In this document: positions 1 through 7,470 of the stretch, in pieces | Numbering within the stretch: the first letter of the stretch is position 1 | Layout of the letters: each line of letters opens with the position of its first letter | From: Opitutia bacterium | GTDB taxonomy: Bacteria > Verrucomicrobiota > Verrucomicrobiia > Opitutales > Opitutaceae | Assembly (NCBI GenBank): GCA_947449835.1 | Contig: CANFSZ010000018.1 | Coordinates: 1-48,049 of the forward strand | DNA: 48,049 bases | Direction of reading: 5' to 3' | Translations under genes and position numbers: made by a program | The notes under the pieces: model-generated | The model's database searches: none | Seen by the model: the letters and a program-made list of their open reading frames with translations, nothing else | Told to the model about the DNA's origin: nothing

Positions 1-62
1 AGCTTCATCAAATCTTGTTTTGTTAGCTGAATCGGTTCATCGTTTCGCTTCGGGCGGATCAT
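1..62 (-). CDS. Start of a gene running off the left edge (20 codons visible)
   Basis: An ATG on the minus strand at 60-62 opens a frame that stays open to the window edge and reads MIRPKRNDEPIQLTKQDLMK. A purine-rich AAAGGA sits six bases before the ATG, one of very few convincing ribosome binding sites here, which supports the start. The 'IxLTxxDLxxL' pattern is reminiscent of the N-terminus of GreA/Rnk-type regulators, but 20 residues are too few to name a family. It lies downstream of the truncated hydrolase on the same strand. Confidence 0.55.
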   Translation of the reverse strand, partial: MIRPKRNDEPIQLTKQDLMK

Positions 63-77
63 GGTTTTTCCTTTATT

Positions 78-107
78 GGTGGTTTTAGGTTTCGTCACCC
101 AACCACC
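78..107 (-). other. Inverted repeat in the leader of the partial left-edge gene
   Basis: GGTGGTT at 78-84 pairs perfectly with AACCACC at 101-107 around a 16-base loop. It sits between the stop of the truncated hydrolase gene and the left-edge ATG. There is no T-tract, so it is not a standard terminator. It could be a leader structure or chance. Confidence 0.3.
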
Positions 108-143
108 TACCATGATTCGCCTTTTTGCTGAACTTTTAAGACA

Positions 144-878
144 CTACCTCCGTGCCCCGGCCGCCCGGGCCATCGTCGCAGCTTGCTCCGGATTACAGTG
201 GGCGCGAATCCATGGGTCGTAAGCACCGATCGGCATCAGCATAAGATCGAGCGGACGCTGGGAATTGTATAATTGAGCAAAGTTTTCGGTGTAGGCGGTG
301 TCGCCGGCAAAACATACGCGATGATCGGCACGCTCCATGACATAGCCGTTATAGCCGCGATGATCGTCGCGCATCATACGCGCGCCCCAATGCGCGACTT
401 CGAGGGCGGTTATCTGTAGGACACCTTTGGGGGTTTCGAGGCTGAGCGATTGGCCCCAATCGAGTTCGTGCACTTCGCGAAAGCCAAGACGGGTAACGAT
501 GTTAGCGGTGGCGCGAGCGGTAACGATCGGCGTGGTGCGCCGAAATTTCCGGAGAGTCCAAGTGTCGAGGTGATCAAAGTGCGCGTGACTGAGTAGAATC
601 ACATCAGGCGCTGGGATTTCGTTGGCTTGGAGCGCGGGAGCGAGATGACGTTTCGGGCCGAGAATAAACGGCGGGATGCCGGGCCCCGTGCGCCGCGAGA
701 AAACGGGATCAGTGAGTACGCTCACGCCAAACACGTTTAGCAAAACCGTAGAGTGGCCGAGGCAACTACCGGTGATCGCATCATTGCTCCAAAAATGCGG
801 CTCAGGTCGGGCGGACGGTGTGGCAGGCGCACCTCGACCGTCGAAGATCATGTTATAAATGAAGCGCAGCCGACTCAT
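144..878 (-). CDS. MBL-fold metallo-hydrolase (NAPE-PLD/UlaG-like), C-terminally truncated
   Basis: This 244-residue protein has the metallo-beta-lactamase fold of the NAPE-PLD-like group. The metal-binding HxHxDH motif is at H98, H100, D102 and H103 ('SHAHFDHLD'), followed by 'AHWGAR' with H163 and 'AGDTAY' with D193. Family members normally run about 60-80 residues longer and end with a conserved 'H(F)xPxHxxTFxL' segment carrying the last metal-binding histidine. Here the frame stops right after 'MARAAGARR', just where that segment should begin, and no other frame downstream encodes it. The fold is clear, but loss of the last ligand suggests an inactive or decaying gene. The physiological substrate is unknown. 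No Shine-Dalgarno is seen before the ATG at 878. Confidence 0.8.
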   Translation of the reverse strand: MSRLRFIYNMIFDGRGAPATPSARPEPHFWSNDAITGSCLGHSTVLLNVFGVSVLTDPVFSRRTGPGIPPFILGPKRHLAPALQANEIPAPDVILLSHAHFDHLDTWTLRKFRRTTPIVTARATANIVTRLGFREVHELDWGQSLSLETPKGVLQITALEVAHWGARMMRDDHRGYNGYVMERADHRVCFAGDTAYTENFAQLYNSQRPLDLMLMPIGAYDPWIRAHCNPEQAATMARAAGARR

Positions 879-914
879 TGCAGATTTGGCTTAAAATAAA
901 TCGTGGTGTAGGGG

Positions 915-946
915 CAAAAAAAGGGAGCCGCCATTCGGCGACTCCC
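915..946 (-). terminator. Rho-independent terminator after the Dabb protein gene
   Basis: On the minus strand a GC-rich stem (923-932 with 937-946, one mismatch) closes a four-base loop and is followed by seven T residues (916-922). It lies 25 bases past the Dabb gene stop, so it should end that transcript. Confidence 0.85.
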
Positions 947-970
947 TTGATCGAAAATGCGTAGGTAAAA

Positions 971-1342
971 TCAGTTCGTGATGTCGAACGTCGTGCTTTC
1001 TTTGCGGATTGGCAGGTAAGCTTTATACCATTCTTTCTGCGCTGGGCTGTCGGTGTAGGCTTTGAGCGCGGCTTCGTCGGCGAACTCCATGACGATGGCG
1101 TTGTTTTTACCGCCTTGGACTTTGATGGACTTCACCCAGACGCGCGTGATGCCTTTGTATTTGGCTGGAAGCGCGACTGCGCCGTCGAGGGCGGCTTTGA
1201 TTTGATCTGGGGTGGTGCCGTCTTTCCAGGCGACGGTCACGACGTGGATTACAGATTTCGGGGCCGTGTCGGCGGCGGAGGCTGAGGATGCGCCGAAGGC
1301 CAACAGGCTGGCGGTGAGGAGAGCGAGGGCGATTTTTTTCAT
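971..1342 (-). CDS. Exported Dabb (stress-responsive alpha/beta barrel) domain protein
   Basis: The 123-residue product begins with a clear signal peptide: a Lys-Lys start, a hydrophobic stretch 'IALALLTASLLAFGAS', and cleavage probably after 'SASA'. The mature part has the Dabb pattern, with 'SVIHVVTVAWKDGTTPDQIKA', a central 'ITRVWVKSI' strand and 'AIVMEFADEAALKAYTDSPA' then 'EWYKAYLPI'. Dabb proteins are small dimeric ferredoxin-like barrels; some are stress-induced and some are enzymes, so the activity cannot be told. I chose the ATG at 1342 over one 14 codons upstream because only it places a signal peptide at the N-terminus. A strong terminator follows. Confidence 0.85.
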   Translation of the reverse strand: MKKIALALLTASLLAFGASSASAADTAPKSVIHVVTVAWKDGTTPDQIKAALDGAVALPAKYKGITRVWVKSIKVQGGKNNAIVMEFADEAALKAYTDSPAQKEWYKAYLPIRKESTTFDITN

Positions 1343-1380
1343 GATGTGTTTTGGGTTAGGGAAAGTTGCGATGCGGCGCA

Positions 1381-1698
1381 TCACGAGGTTATTGCTTCGC
1401 TGGCTGGAGGGGGAGTCAACGCAGCAGTGTCGGACTTGGAAGAGCCGCTGGATTTTCCAACGGGGATATGGGCGGCCTGGCGCATGAGTTCGACTTTGGA
1501 AACGCGGAGGCGGTGAGCGAGCTGATTGAGCCGGACGACTTCGGGCTGGCTTAAAGTCGTGACGCGGTCGGTGCCATCACGGTCCACCCAGGCCACGTGG
1601 TGGTGCTTTTGGCGGGAGAGTTTTACGAGGTCGCGTAAGAAGGTGAGGTCGTCGGCTGGAAGTTCCATGTCGTTGGAGTTGGCCGGCTCGCGTGGCAT
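1381..1698 (-). CDS. Small hypothetical protein, possible DNA-binding segment
   Basis: This 105-residue product is not one I recognise. The middle, 'LSQPEVVRLNQLAHRLRVSK' followed by 'VELMRQAAHIPV', reads like helical segments and could form a helix-turn-helix or ribbon-helix-helix-like unit. The tail is rich in Ser, Pro and Ala and probably disordered. A His-rich patch 'KHHHVAW' lies near residues 31-37. It sits 32 bases downstream of ppk2 and 38 bases upstream of the Dabb gene, all on one strand, so the three may be co-transcribed. An alternative start is the Met at codon 11 (1668). The coding call rests on plausible composition and neighbour spacing only. Confidence 0.55.
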   Translation of the reverse strand: MPREPANSNDMELPADDLTFLRDLVKLSRQKHHHVAWVDRDGTDRVTTLSQPEVVRLNQLAHRLRVSKVELMRQAAHIPVGKSSGSSKSDTAALTPPPASEAITS

Positions 1699-1730
1699 GG
1701 GTCAAGCGACGCGAGCTAGCGTCGAACGGA

Positions 1731-2744
1731 TCAATAAATCTGAGGAATGTGGATTTCCTCGGGAACCGGTGCGCGCATGTAATCGGAATGATATTCCCGC
1801 TGAGGTAATACGATCGGCGGATGTTTGATTTCTTTATAAGGCACTTGAGTGAGCAAGTGGTGGATGCAGTTAAGGCGGGCTTTCTTTTTGTCCACGCCAG
1901 GGACGACCCACCAGGGCGCCTCGGGGATGTGCGTGCGCTGGAGCATCACTTCTTTGGCTTTGGTGTAGAGTTCCCAGCGTTTGCGTGACTCGAGGTCCAT
2001 GGGGCTCAATTTCCATTGCTTGAGCGGATCGTTGATCCGGCAGCGAAAACGAAACTCTTGTTCTTCGTCCGAAATGGAGAACCAGTACTTGATCAATTGC
2101 ACGCCCGAGCGCGCGAGCATCTTTTCAAATTCGGGCACGGTGCGGAAAAATTCTTCGTATTCAGTGTCCGAACAGAAACCCATGACGCGTTCCACGCCGG
2201 CGCGGTTGTACCAACTGCGGTCGAAGAGCACCATCTCGCCGGCCGCGGGCAGATGGGCGATGTAGCGCTGGAAATACCATTGTGTCTTTTCGCGATCAGT
2301 CGGCGCGGGGAGCGCGGCGACACGACAGACGCGCGGGTTGAGACGTTGGGCGATGCGTTTGATGACTCCGCCTTTGCCGGCGGCGTCGCGACCCTCAAAT
2401 ACGATCACGAGGCGGTGGCCAGTTTCGACGACCCAGTCGTGGAGTTTTACGAGTTCACCCTGTAATCGGTAAAGTTCGGTGAAATATTGGCGCCGGTCTT
2501 TCGCGTCGGCATCGCTGGCGATGGGTTTGGCGGCGCCACCGGATTCGGTAATCTCCCAATCCTCGCGCTCCATCTCGAGCTCTTCGTCAAAGTCATCGAT
2601 TAATTCGCGATGTATCCGACGAAACAGTTCATTGGGGTCGGGCTGAGCGACCTTCTTTTTGCGCTTCACCCGAGGTTGAGCTTTTGTCGTACGTTTCGAC
2701 GTGGCCTTAGGTTGGGCTTTGCGGCGCGATTTTATTTTACGCAT
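1731..2744 (-). CDS. ppk2: Polyphosphate kinase 2 (PPK2 family)
   Basis: This 337-residue cytoplasmic enzyme should transfer phosphate between inorganic polyphosphate and a nucleotide. The Walker A segment 'FEGRDAAGKGG' (about residues 116-126), the Walker B/lid segment 'LFDRSWYNRAGVERVMGF' (about 168-185) and the C-terminal 'APWWVVPGVDKKKARLN' are hallmarks of PPK2. The N-terminal 40 residues are very rich in Lys and Arg ('RRKAQPKATSKRTTKAQPRV'), probably disordered and perhaps an interaction site for polyphosphate (inference). The frame is open well upstream, but the ATG at 2744 begins the sequence that looks like protein; the upstream extension is intergenic in character. No Shine-Dalgarno precedes it; the mRNA reads CATTCCTCC immediately before the ATG. 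It is divergent from the glutathione peroxidase gene. Confidence 0.93.
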   Translation of the reverse strand: MRKIKSRRKAQPKATSKRTTKAQPRVKRKKKVAQPDPNELFRRIHRELIDDFDEELEMEREDWEITESGGAAKPIASDADAKDRRQYFTELYRLQGELVKLHDWVVETGHRLVIVFEGRDAAGKGGVIKRIAQRLNPRVCRVAALPAPTDREKTQWYFQRYIAHLPAAGEMVLFDRSWYNRAGVERVMGFCSDTEYEEFFRTVPEFEKMLARSGVQLIKYWFSISDEEQEFRFRCRINDPLKQWKLSPMDLESRKRWELYTKAKEVMLQRTHIPEAPWWVVPGVDKKKARLNCIHHLLTQVPYKEIKHPPIVLPQREYHSDYMRAPVPEEIHIPQIY

Positions 2745-2891
2745 GGAGGAATGAAGGTCTGAGGGATAACAAGAGTCGGCTCGGGCGCAAGATGTGCTCG
2801 TGGTCGATCTAATTTGTAACGTGTTTGGCACACCGCGGACGAAAGCGCTCGGTGGGTTTGACAGCACGAATGCGTTACACACGGTGCCGTC

Positions 2892-3440
2892 ATGACCTTC
2901 CGCTTTCTGCTCGGTTCCTTGATGTGTCTCGCAACGCTGACCGGCGCACCGGTGCCGTCGATTTTTGAAGTTTCGCTTAAAGATATCGACGGACAAACGA
3001 CGACGTTGGCCCCGTATCGCGGACGCGTCCTGTTGATCGTCAACGTAGCCTCAGCCTGCGGTTACACGGGACAATACGAGGGTTTGCAGGCGCTCTATGC
3101 GAAGTATCAGAAACGCGGGCTCACGGTCTTGGGCTTTCCGTGTAATCAATTCGGCGGACAAGAATCGGGCAGCGAGGCCGAGATCAAAGAATTTTGCTCC
3201 GCCAACTTCCATGTAACGTTTCCGATGTTTGCCAAAATCGCCGTCAACGGTGCGCAACGTCATCCTCTCTACGCCGCGCTGGCGGTATCGGGCGCGACAT
3301 TCCCTGGCGACATTTCATGGAATTTCAATAAGTTCCTGGTCGGACGCGACGGTAAGGTCATCGCGCGTTTCGATTCAGGCACGGAGCCCGATTCGGCCGC
3401 GTTCGTAAAAGCCATCGAGGCCGCGCTGGCCGCGAAATAA
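2892..3440 (+). CDS. Glutathione peroxidase family protein, cysteine type, exported
   Basis: This 182-residue thiol peroxidase should reduce hydrogen peroxide or lipid hydroperoxides. The peroxidatic residue is Cys56 in 'NVASACGYTGQYEGLQ', where animal enzymes carry selenocysteine. The usual partners are visible as Q86 in 'GFPCNQFGGQE' and W143/N144 in 'ISWNFNKFLVGRDGKV'. Residues 1-19 form a signal peptide, so it should act in the periplasm. Bacterial members of this type usually use thioredoxin rather than glutathione as reductant. It is divergent from ppk2 and runs toward the hydrolase at 3471. A perfect TTGACA lies at 2858-2863 but I could not find a matching -10 box. Confidence 0.92.
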   Translation: MTFRFLLGSLMCLATLTGAPVPSIFEVSLKDIDGQTTTLAPYRGRVLLIVNVASACGYTGQYEGLQALYAKYQKRGLTVLGFPCNQFGGQESGSEAEIKEFCSANFHVTFPMFAKIAVNGAQRHPLYAALAVSGATFPGDISWNFNKFLVGRDGKVIARFDSGTEPDSAAFVKAIEAALAAK

Positions 3441-3470
3441 ACTTCCGGATTTGCCCGCGTACTTGGTAGA

Positions 3471-4529
3471 TCAACGCGTTGCCGGCTTCGGCTGAGGCAG
3501 GTCGCGTCCGCAATTTGGATTAGGCGCAACGGCCTCGCCGACCGCGTCGACGGGCTGAGTGAAGAGATAGCGCCAGACGTCTTCGTGGAGGTATTGGCCC
3601 GCGGCATTTTTACCGGCCGCGCTACCGGGCGTGACCGAACTGTGTGCGCGCTTGGCGTCGCCTTTGACGTCGAAGTGCGTGGTGAGGCGCCGCGTGTTGC
3701 CGTAGGGCGGGGCGCTGGCATCGACGTCCACCACCGGGCCGTAGCGATGTAAACCCAGCAGCTGCCATGAGCGGCAATAATGATCGTTTTTCCAACCGTC
3801 GTCCAACACGTGACTGAAACCAAAGATGCGGTTGGCGGGCGTCGATGAGGGGAAACTTTGCCAGCTTTCGAGTTGGTCGCGCGGACCGCAGAAGGCGACG
3901 ACGCGATCCACGCGTTGATGGACGGCGAAGCGGGTCGCAGTGGTCGCTCCGTGGGAGGCGCCCGCCATGATGACTTTTTCCCAACGCAGGCCCGTGCCTT
4001 GATCGTTGATGAACTGTTCCCATTGGCCCTGCGGATGATGTTGCGTGAGCCAACGGACGAATTGAAACGCTCGCTCCATCATGCCGTCGGGCTGCGGAAT
4101 CGTGGCCAAGGGGCTGAAGTCCTCGCCCGTGGCGGCTTCGAGTCGGAGTTGGCCCAGGCTGTTGCCGTCGTCACGGGCGGAGGTTGGAATGAGGCCGAAC
4201 CATTTGTTGGCGTAGTGGACTTGGATCGCGTGCAGCCCGTAATCGCCGAGGCGGTCGAAGAGCGGCGCTTTGTAATCCATCAGCCAAATGACGAGGCGCC
4301 CCCGCGGAGCGACGCGCGTATCAACGACTGCGTTTTCGATGTCCTGAGGTTTGCCGGCTTTGTCGGTGAAGACGAAATCGATCTCGGGATGAGGCCGGGT
4401 GCGGGCGTCGATTTCGCTGGCGCGCGCCGTGAGGTGATAGCGCTGCGGGGTGGCGTCAGCGCCGATCTGTACCAGCTCGGCGGCGCCCGCTGAGCTGAGG
4501 AGGAGAACGAGGCCGACGAGGAGACGCAT
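3471..4529 (-). CDS. Exported alpha/beta hydrolase, BPSS1187-like
   Basis: A signal peptide (residues 1-17, ending 'SSAGAA') precedes an alpha/beta hydrolase of 352 residues. The nucleophile elbow is 'MAGASHGATTATR' with Ser192. Acid and histidine candidates lie further on, the likely catalytic histidine being in 'GDAKRAHSSVTPG' near residue 295. The overall pattern resembles the BPSS1187-type family of secreted hydrolases, whose substrates are not established. It starts 20 bases after the stop of the TonB receptor gene on the same strand, so the two are probably one transcript, suggesting that it processes what the receptor imports. No Shine-Dalgarno is visible. The gene converges on the glutathione peroxidase gene with 30 bases between them and no terminator. 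Confidence 0.8.
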   Translation of the reverse strand: MRLLVGLVLLLSSAGAAELVQIGADATPQRYHLTARASEIDARTRPHPEIDFVFTDKAGKPQDIENAVVDTRVAPRGRLVIWLMDYKAPLFDRLGDYGLHAIQVHYANKWFGLIPTSARDDGNSLGQLRLEAATGEDFSPLATIPQPDGMMERAFQFVRWLTQHHPQGQWEQFINDQGTGLRWEKVIMAGASHGATTATRFAVHQRVDRVVAFCGPRDQLESWQSFPSSTPANRIFGFSHVLDDGWKNDHYCRSWQLLGLHRYGPVVDVDASAPPYGNTRRLTTHFDVKGDAKRAHSSVTPGSAAGKNAAGQYLHEDVWRYLFTQPVDAVGEAVAPNPNCGRDLPQPKPATR

Positions 4530-4549
4530 GATCGGAGTTTTTTTGGATT

Positions 4550-7345
4550 TTAGAACTTCACCGTCGCGCTAAATGTCGAGGTGAGCGGTTCGGTGTAGCG
4601 GTAAACGTAATACGGTTTACCAGTGGCGGTGTTGAGACTGGAGCCGCCAGTTTTGTAGTATTTGCTGTCGCCCTGCACGAGATCGTAGAGGCGGTTGACG
4701 CCGAGGCGGAAGTTGGTGCGTTGGCCGAAGACTTTGCAGTCGTAGATAGCGTAGGCGTTGAGCGGAAATTGAGCGCCTTCGCGGTAGGTGACCGCGTTGA
4801 GGATCGCGACGTTGAATTTCGGCGTCCAAACGCCGCTCAGGCCGAGGCGGAGGCCGGCGGGTTTGTTGAGCGCGTAGTCGAGCACGAAGCTACCTGTGTA
4901 TGGAGCGCTGCGGCGGCCGGTGACGACGGTGATGTTCGTGTTAGAGACGAGGATGTCTTTGGCGTTGGTAATGTAGGTCCCGTTTTCGGCTTGGGTGATA
5001 TCGCCGCCGGGGGCGTTGGCGGCGGTGGTGCGCGCGATGGCGGCGTCGAGCAATGTCTTGAATTGCGAGAAGTCGCGGGTGGCTTCGACCTGGGTCTTGG
5101 AGAAGGTCGCGCGGGCTTGCAGGCCGTAGATGCGGGCCGCGGTGACGGTGAGATCGATGCCCTTGGATTTCTCCTTGGAGTTTACGGTGCGTGGCTCGCT
5201 GTTGAGGCCGGTAGCGACGCGGAAAAACTTCGGATCCGAAGGCAACATGTTGTTCGGATTAAAGAGATCTTCGAGTTGCGTCGAAGACAGCGTGTTGGGC
5301 GTCCAAGCGTAGGCTGCATTTTCGCGTTCAATTTCGAAGGCGGCGACGGTGTAGGAAATCTTCGAGCGGAAGAGGTCGCCCTTGAGGCCGACCTCGTTCG
5401 TGCGACCGGTGATGGGGCCGAGATTGGTACCGTAAAACGTGAGCTGCGACTGCCAGTTGAAGGATTGGGAATAGATGCCGTAGAGGTTGGCGGAGAAGTT
5501 ATCCTTTTTGACGAGCGTGTAAGTGAGCGCGTAGAGCCAGCTGGTCGCCGAGAGGGAAAAGCCGGGATCGTATTCGAAGGATTGGGGCGATTTTTCGGGC
5601 GTGCTGTAGAACGTGATGAAGCCGCGGGCGTCGGTCGCGTAAGTGGAGGCGATCGGGATTTTGCGGGCAATGCGATTGTTGCTCACGCCGATGAGGGAGT
5701 TGAGGCGGCCGCCGAAGTATTCGCCGGAGAGCGAGGCGGTGAGATTGCGCGTGTAGCGTACGTCAATGAACGGGCCCGTGTTCACGTAGCTCTCAACCAT
5801 CGTGGGTTCAAACGTCGCGCTGCGGGGCAGACGATCGACGTTAAAGCGGTTCCAGCCGCCAGCGCTGAGTGCGTCGGGGTTGTCGAGGTAAGCACGGAAT
5901 TGGATGCCGTTATTCACGGCGAGGCCAGGCGCGGCGGTGTTGGCGAGACCGAAGCGCCGGCCGATCGCGTAATCTTTGCTGCGGGTGGCGGTGACGACGA
6001 GGTCCTGCTTCATCCATTTGCCGAATTGGAAGGGATAAGAAGCGGAGATGCGGCCGGCCTTGAACGTATCACCGAAAATTTTGTAGGTCGTGAGGCTGCC
6101 CGACATATCGAGGTAGGGGCGACCGGTGCCATCGACATCGATGACGGGGGGCGAGGCACTGCCGCCGAAGGAGTTGTCGTTGCGGTCCTGATGTTGGTAT
6201 TGCTGATTATAGGACGCTTGGATGGAGAGTTTGCCGATGGACTGCTCAAGCATTGCGGTGACGACGTTGTAAGGACGATCCAGGTAGTCGCCGAAACCGA
6301 GGATATTGAATGAGCGGCTGAAGCCCTGGAATAATTTCTGGGTGCCGTTGGGCAGACGTACGCCGACCGTTTGACCTTCGAGTAGGGAGATAATGTTGCC
6401 GCTGGTGCCGGAGCGATCAATGGCATCGGGCGTCGTGCTCGTGCGCTGGATGATTTCGCCGTCGGAAGTGTAATACCAACGGTTGTTCGTCGCGAAGGAG
6501 CGGCCGGCGGCGGCGACGTCGCGGATGGCCGCGGTGTTGTCCGCGCGGCGGCGTTGATATTGGCCGCGCTCGGCATCGAGGCTGATCGTGGTGTTTTTAA
6601 ACGGACGATACGTGACGGCCAAGTCGATGGCGCGGAAACGTTGGTAGCTGCCATCGACGTAGCTGTTGTCGAGGCGGTTGACGCCGTTGATGCGGAGGGC
6701 GAGCTGGCGCGTGATGCGGCGGTTGATGTCGAGTTGGAAGCGGTAGGAACCTTGGTTATCGTAGAAGGCTAGGGCTTCGTTGGCGTTGATGAAGCGGGCG
6801 CGCTTGGTCGTCGTGGTGATCTGACCGCCGGGCGTAGAGTCACCGAACATCAAGGAGTTGGAGCCTTTGCCGATGTCGAAACGCTCGACGTTGTAAGTGT
6901 CAGACGGGACCTGCCATTGGAAGAAATTGCGCGAGGTGTTGGCGCTGCCGCTGAGGCCGCGGAAGGTGATACGGCCGTTGTCGTTTTTGGATTCGAGCCG
7001 CGGTGTGACGGTGAGGCCGGCGACGAAAGCAGAGGCGTCTTCCATGTTAAACACGCCGATGTCGCTCATGAAATCTTTCGTGAGGACGTCCACTGTGACC
7101 GGGACTTTGACCAATTCTTGGTTAGTGCGATTGCCGAGAAGCGTGTTGCTCGCGCTCCATTTGTCTTCGGCGCCTTCCTTGATCTCGAAGGGCGAGAGCT
7201 CGATGACTTCGCCGGATTTTTCCACGGCGGGAGTCGAGGTGCTCAGCGTTTGGGCGCGCAGCGGGTAAAGCGTCGCGGTGGTGACGATCAGGCTAATGCA
7301 GAGGGCGCGCATCATGGAGAAAAGCGAATGCGAGGGTGTAGTCAT
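4550..7345 (-). CDS. TonB-dependent outer membrane receptor (Opitutaceae type)
   Basis: This 931-residue receptor imports an unknown ligand across the outer membrane. A signal peptide (about residues 11-30) is followed by 'EVIELSPFEIKEGAEDKW', an N-terminal box typical of receptors in this bacterial family. Then comes the plug: 'LVKVPVTVDVLTKDFMSDIG', 'ITFRGLSGS' and 'DIGKGSNSLMFGDSTPGG'. The rest is beta-barrel, ending 'TSTFSATVKF' with the terminal Phe expected for BAM-dependent assembly. I chose the ATG at 7345 because the upstream extension is unlike protein. It follows the ceramidase-like gene by 125 bases and precedes the alpha/beta hydrolase by 20, pointing to lipid or ester substrates. 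A palindrome at 7382-7397 may control it. Confidence 0.92.
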   Translation of the reverse strand: MTTPSHSLFSMMRALCISLIVTTATLYPLRAQTLSTSTPAVEKSGEVIELSPFEIKEGAEDKWSASNTLLGNRTNQELVKVPVTVDVLTKDFMSDIGVFNMEDASAFVAGLTVTPRLESKNDNGRITFRGLSGSANTSRNFFQWQVPSDTYNVERFDIGKGSNSLMFGDSTPGGQITTTTKRARFINANEALAFYDNQGSYRFQLDINRRITRQLALRINGVNRLDNSYVDGSYQRFRAIDLAVTYRPFKNTTISLDAERGQYQRRRADNTAAIRDVAAAGRSFATNNRWYYTSDGEIIQRTSTTPDAIDRSGTSGNIISLLEGQTVGVRLPNGTQKLFQGFSRSFNILGFGDYLDRPYNVVTAMLEQSIGKLSIQASYNQQYQHQDRNDNSFGGSASPPVIDVDGTGRPYLDMSGSLTTYKIFGDTFKAGRISASYPFQFGKWMKQDLVVTATRSKDYAIGRRFGLANTAAPGLAVNNGIQFRAYLDNPDALSAGGWNRFNVDRLPRSATFEPTMVESYVNTGPFIDVRYTRNLTASLSGEYFGGRLNSLIGVSNNRIARKIPIASTYATDARGFITFYSTPEKSPQSFEYDPGFSLSATSWLYALTYTLVKKDNFSANLYGIYSQSFNWQSQLTFYGTNLGPITGRTNEVGLKGDLFRSKISYTVAAFEIERENAAYAWTPNTLSSTQLEDLFNPNNMLPSDPKFFRVATGLNSEPRTVNSKEKSKGIDLTVTAARIYGLQARATFSKTQVEATRDFSQFKTLLDAAIARTTAANAPGGDITQAENGTYITNAKDILVSNTNITVVTGRRSAPYTGSFVLDYALNKPAGLRLGLSGVWTPKFNVAILNAVTYREGAQFPLNAYAIYDCKVFGQRTNFRLGVNRLYDLVQGDSKYYKTGGSSLNTATGKPYYVYRYTEPLTSTFSATVKF

Positions 7346-7381
7346 GGGAGTGGGGTGGGTTAAAAACAGCCTAGGTCTAGC

Positions 7382-7397
7382 TGAGATGAACATCTCA
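7382..7397 (-). promoter_or_regulatory. Candidate operator upstream of the TonB receptor gene
   Basis: TGAGATG and CATCTCA form a perfect seven-base inverted repeat with a two-base centre, 36 bases upstream of the receptor ATG. The size and symmetry suit a dimeric transcription factor. No regulator gene lies next to it and I cannot assign a family. Confidence 0.4.
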
Positions 7398-7470
7398 AGC
7401 GGAGGTCGGCAGCACGCAGGAAGCAAGCGCGATGTTGTGCAACAGGTCGCATGCCTTTCCAGCGAGCGAT

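Noticed and set aside
2858-2863. Perfect TTGACA upstream of the glutathione peroxidase gene
   Set aside because: No acceptable -10 box lies 16-18 bases downstream, so I did not call a promoter.
4721-6313. Open frame of 530 codons on the plus strand opposite the left TonB receptor
   Set aside because: It is antisense to a clear receptor gene, is Gly/Ala/Val/Glu/Asp-rich with no motifs, and fits a codon-bias shadow. Similar shadows lie at 8995-9948, 21364-22431 and 28385-29806.
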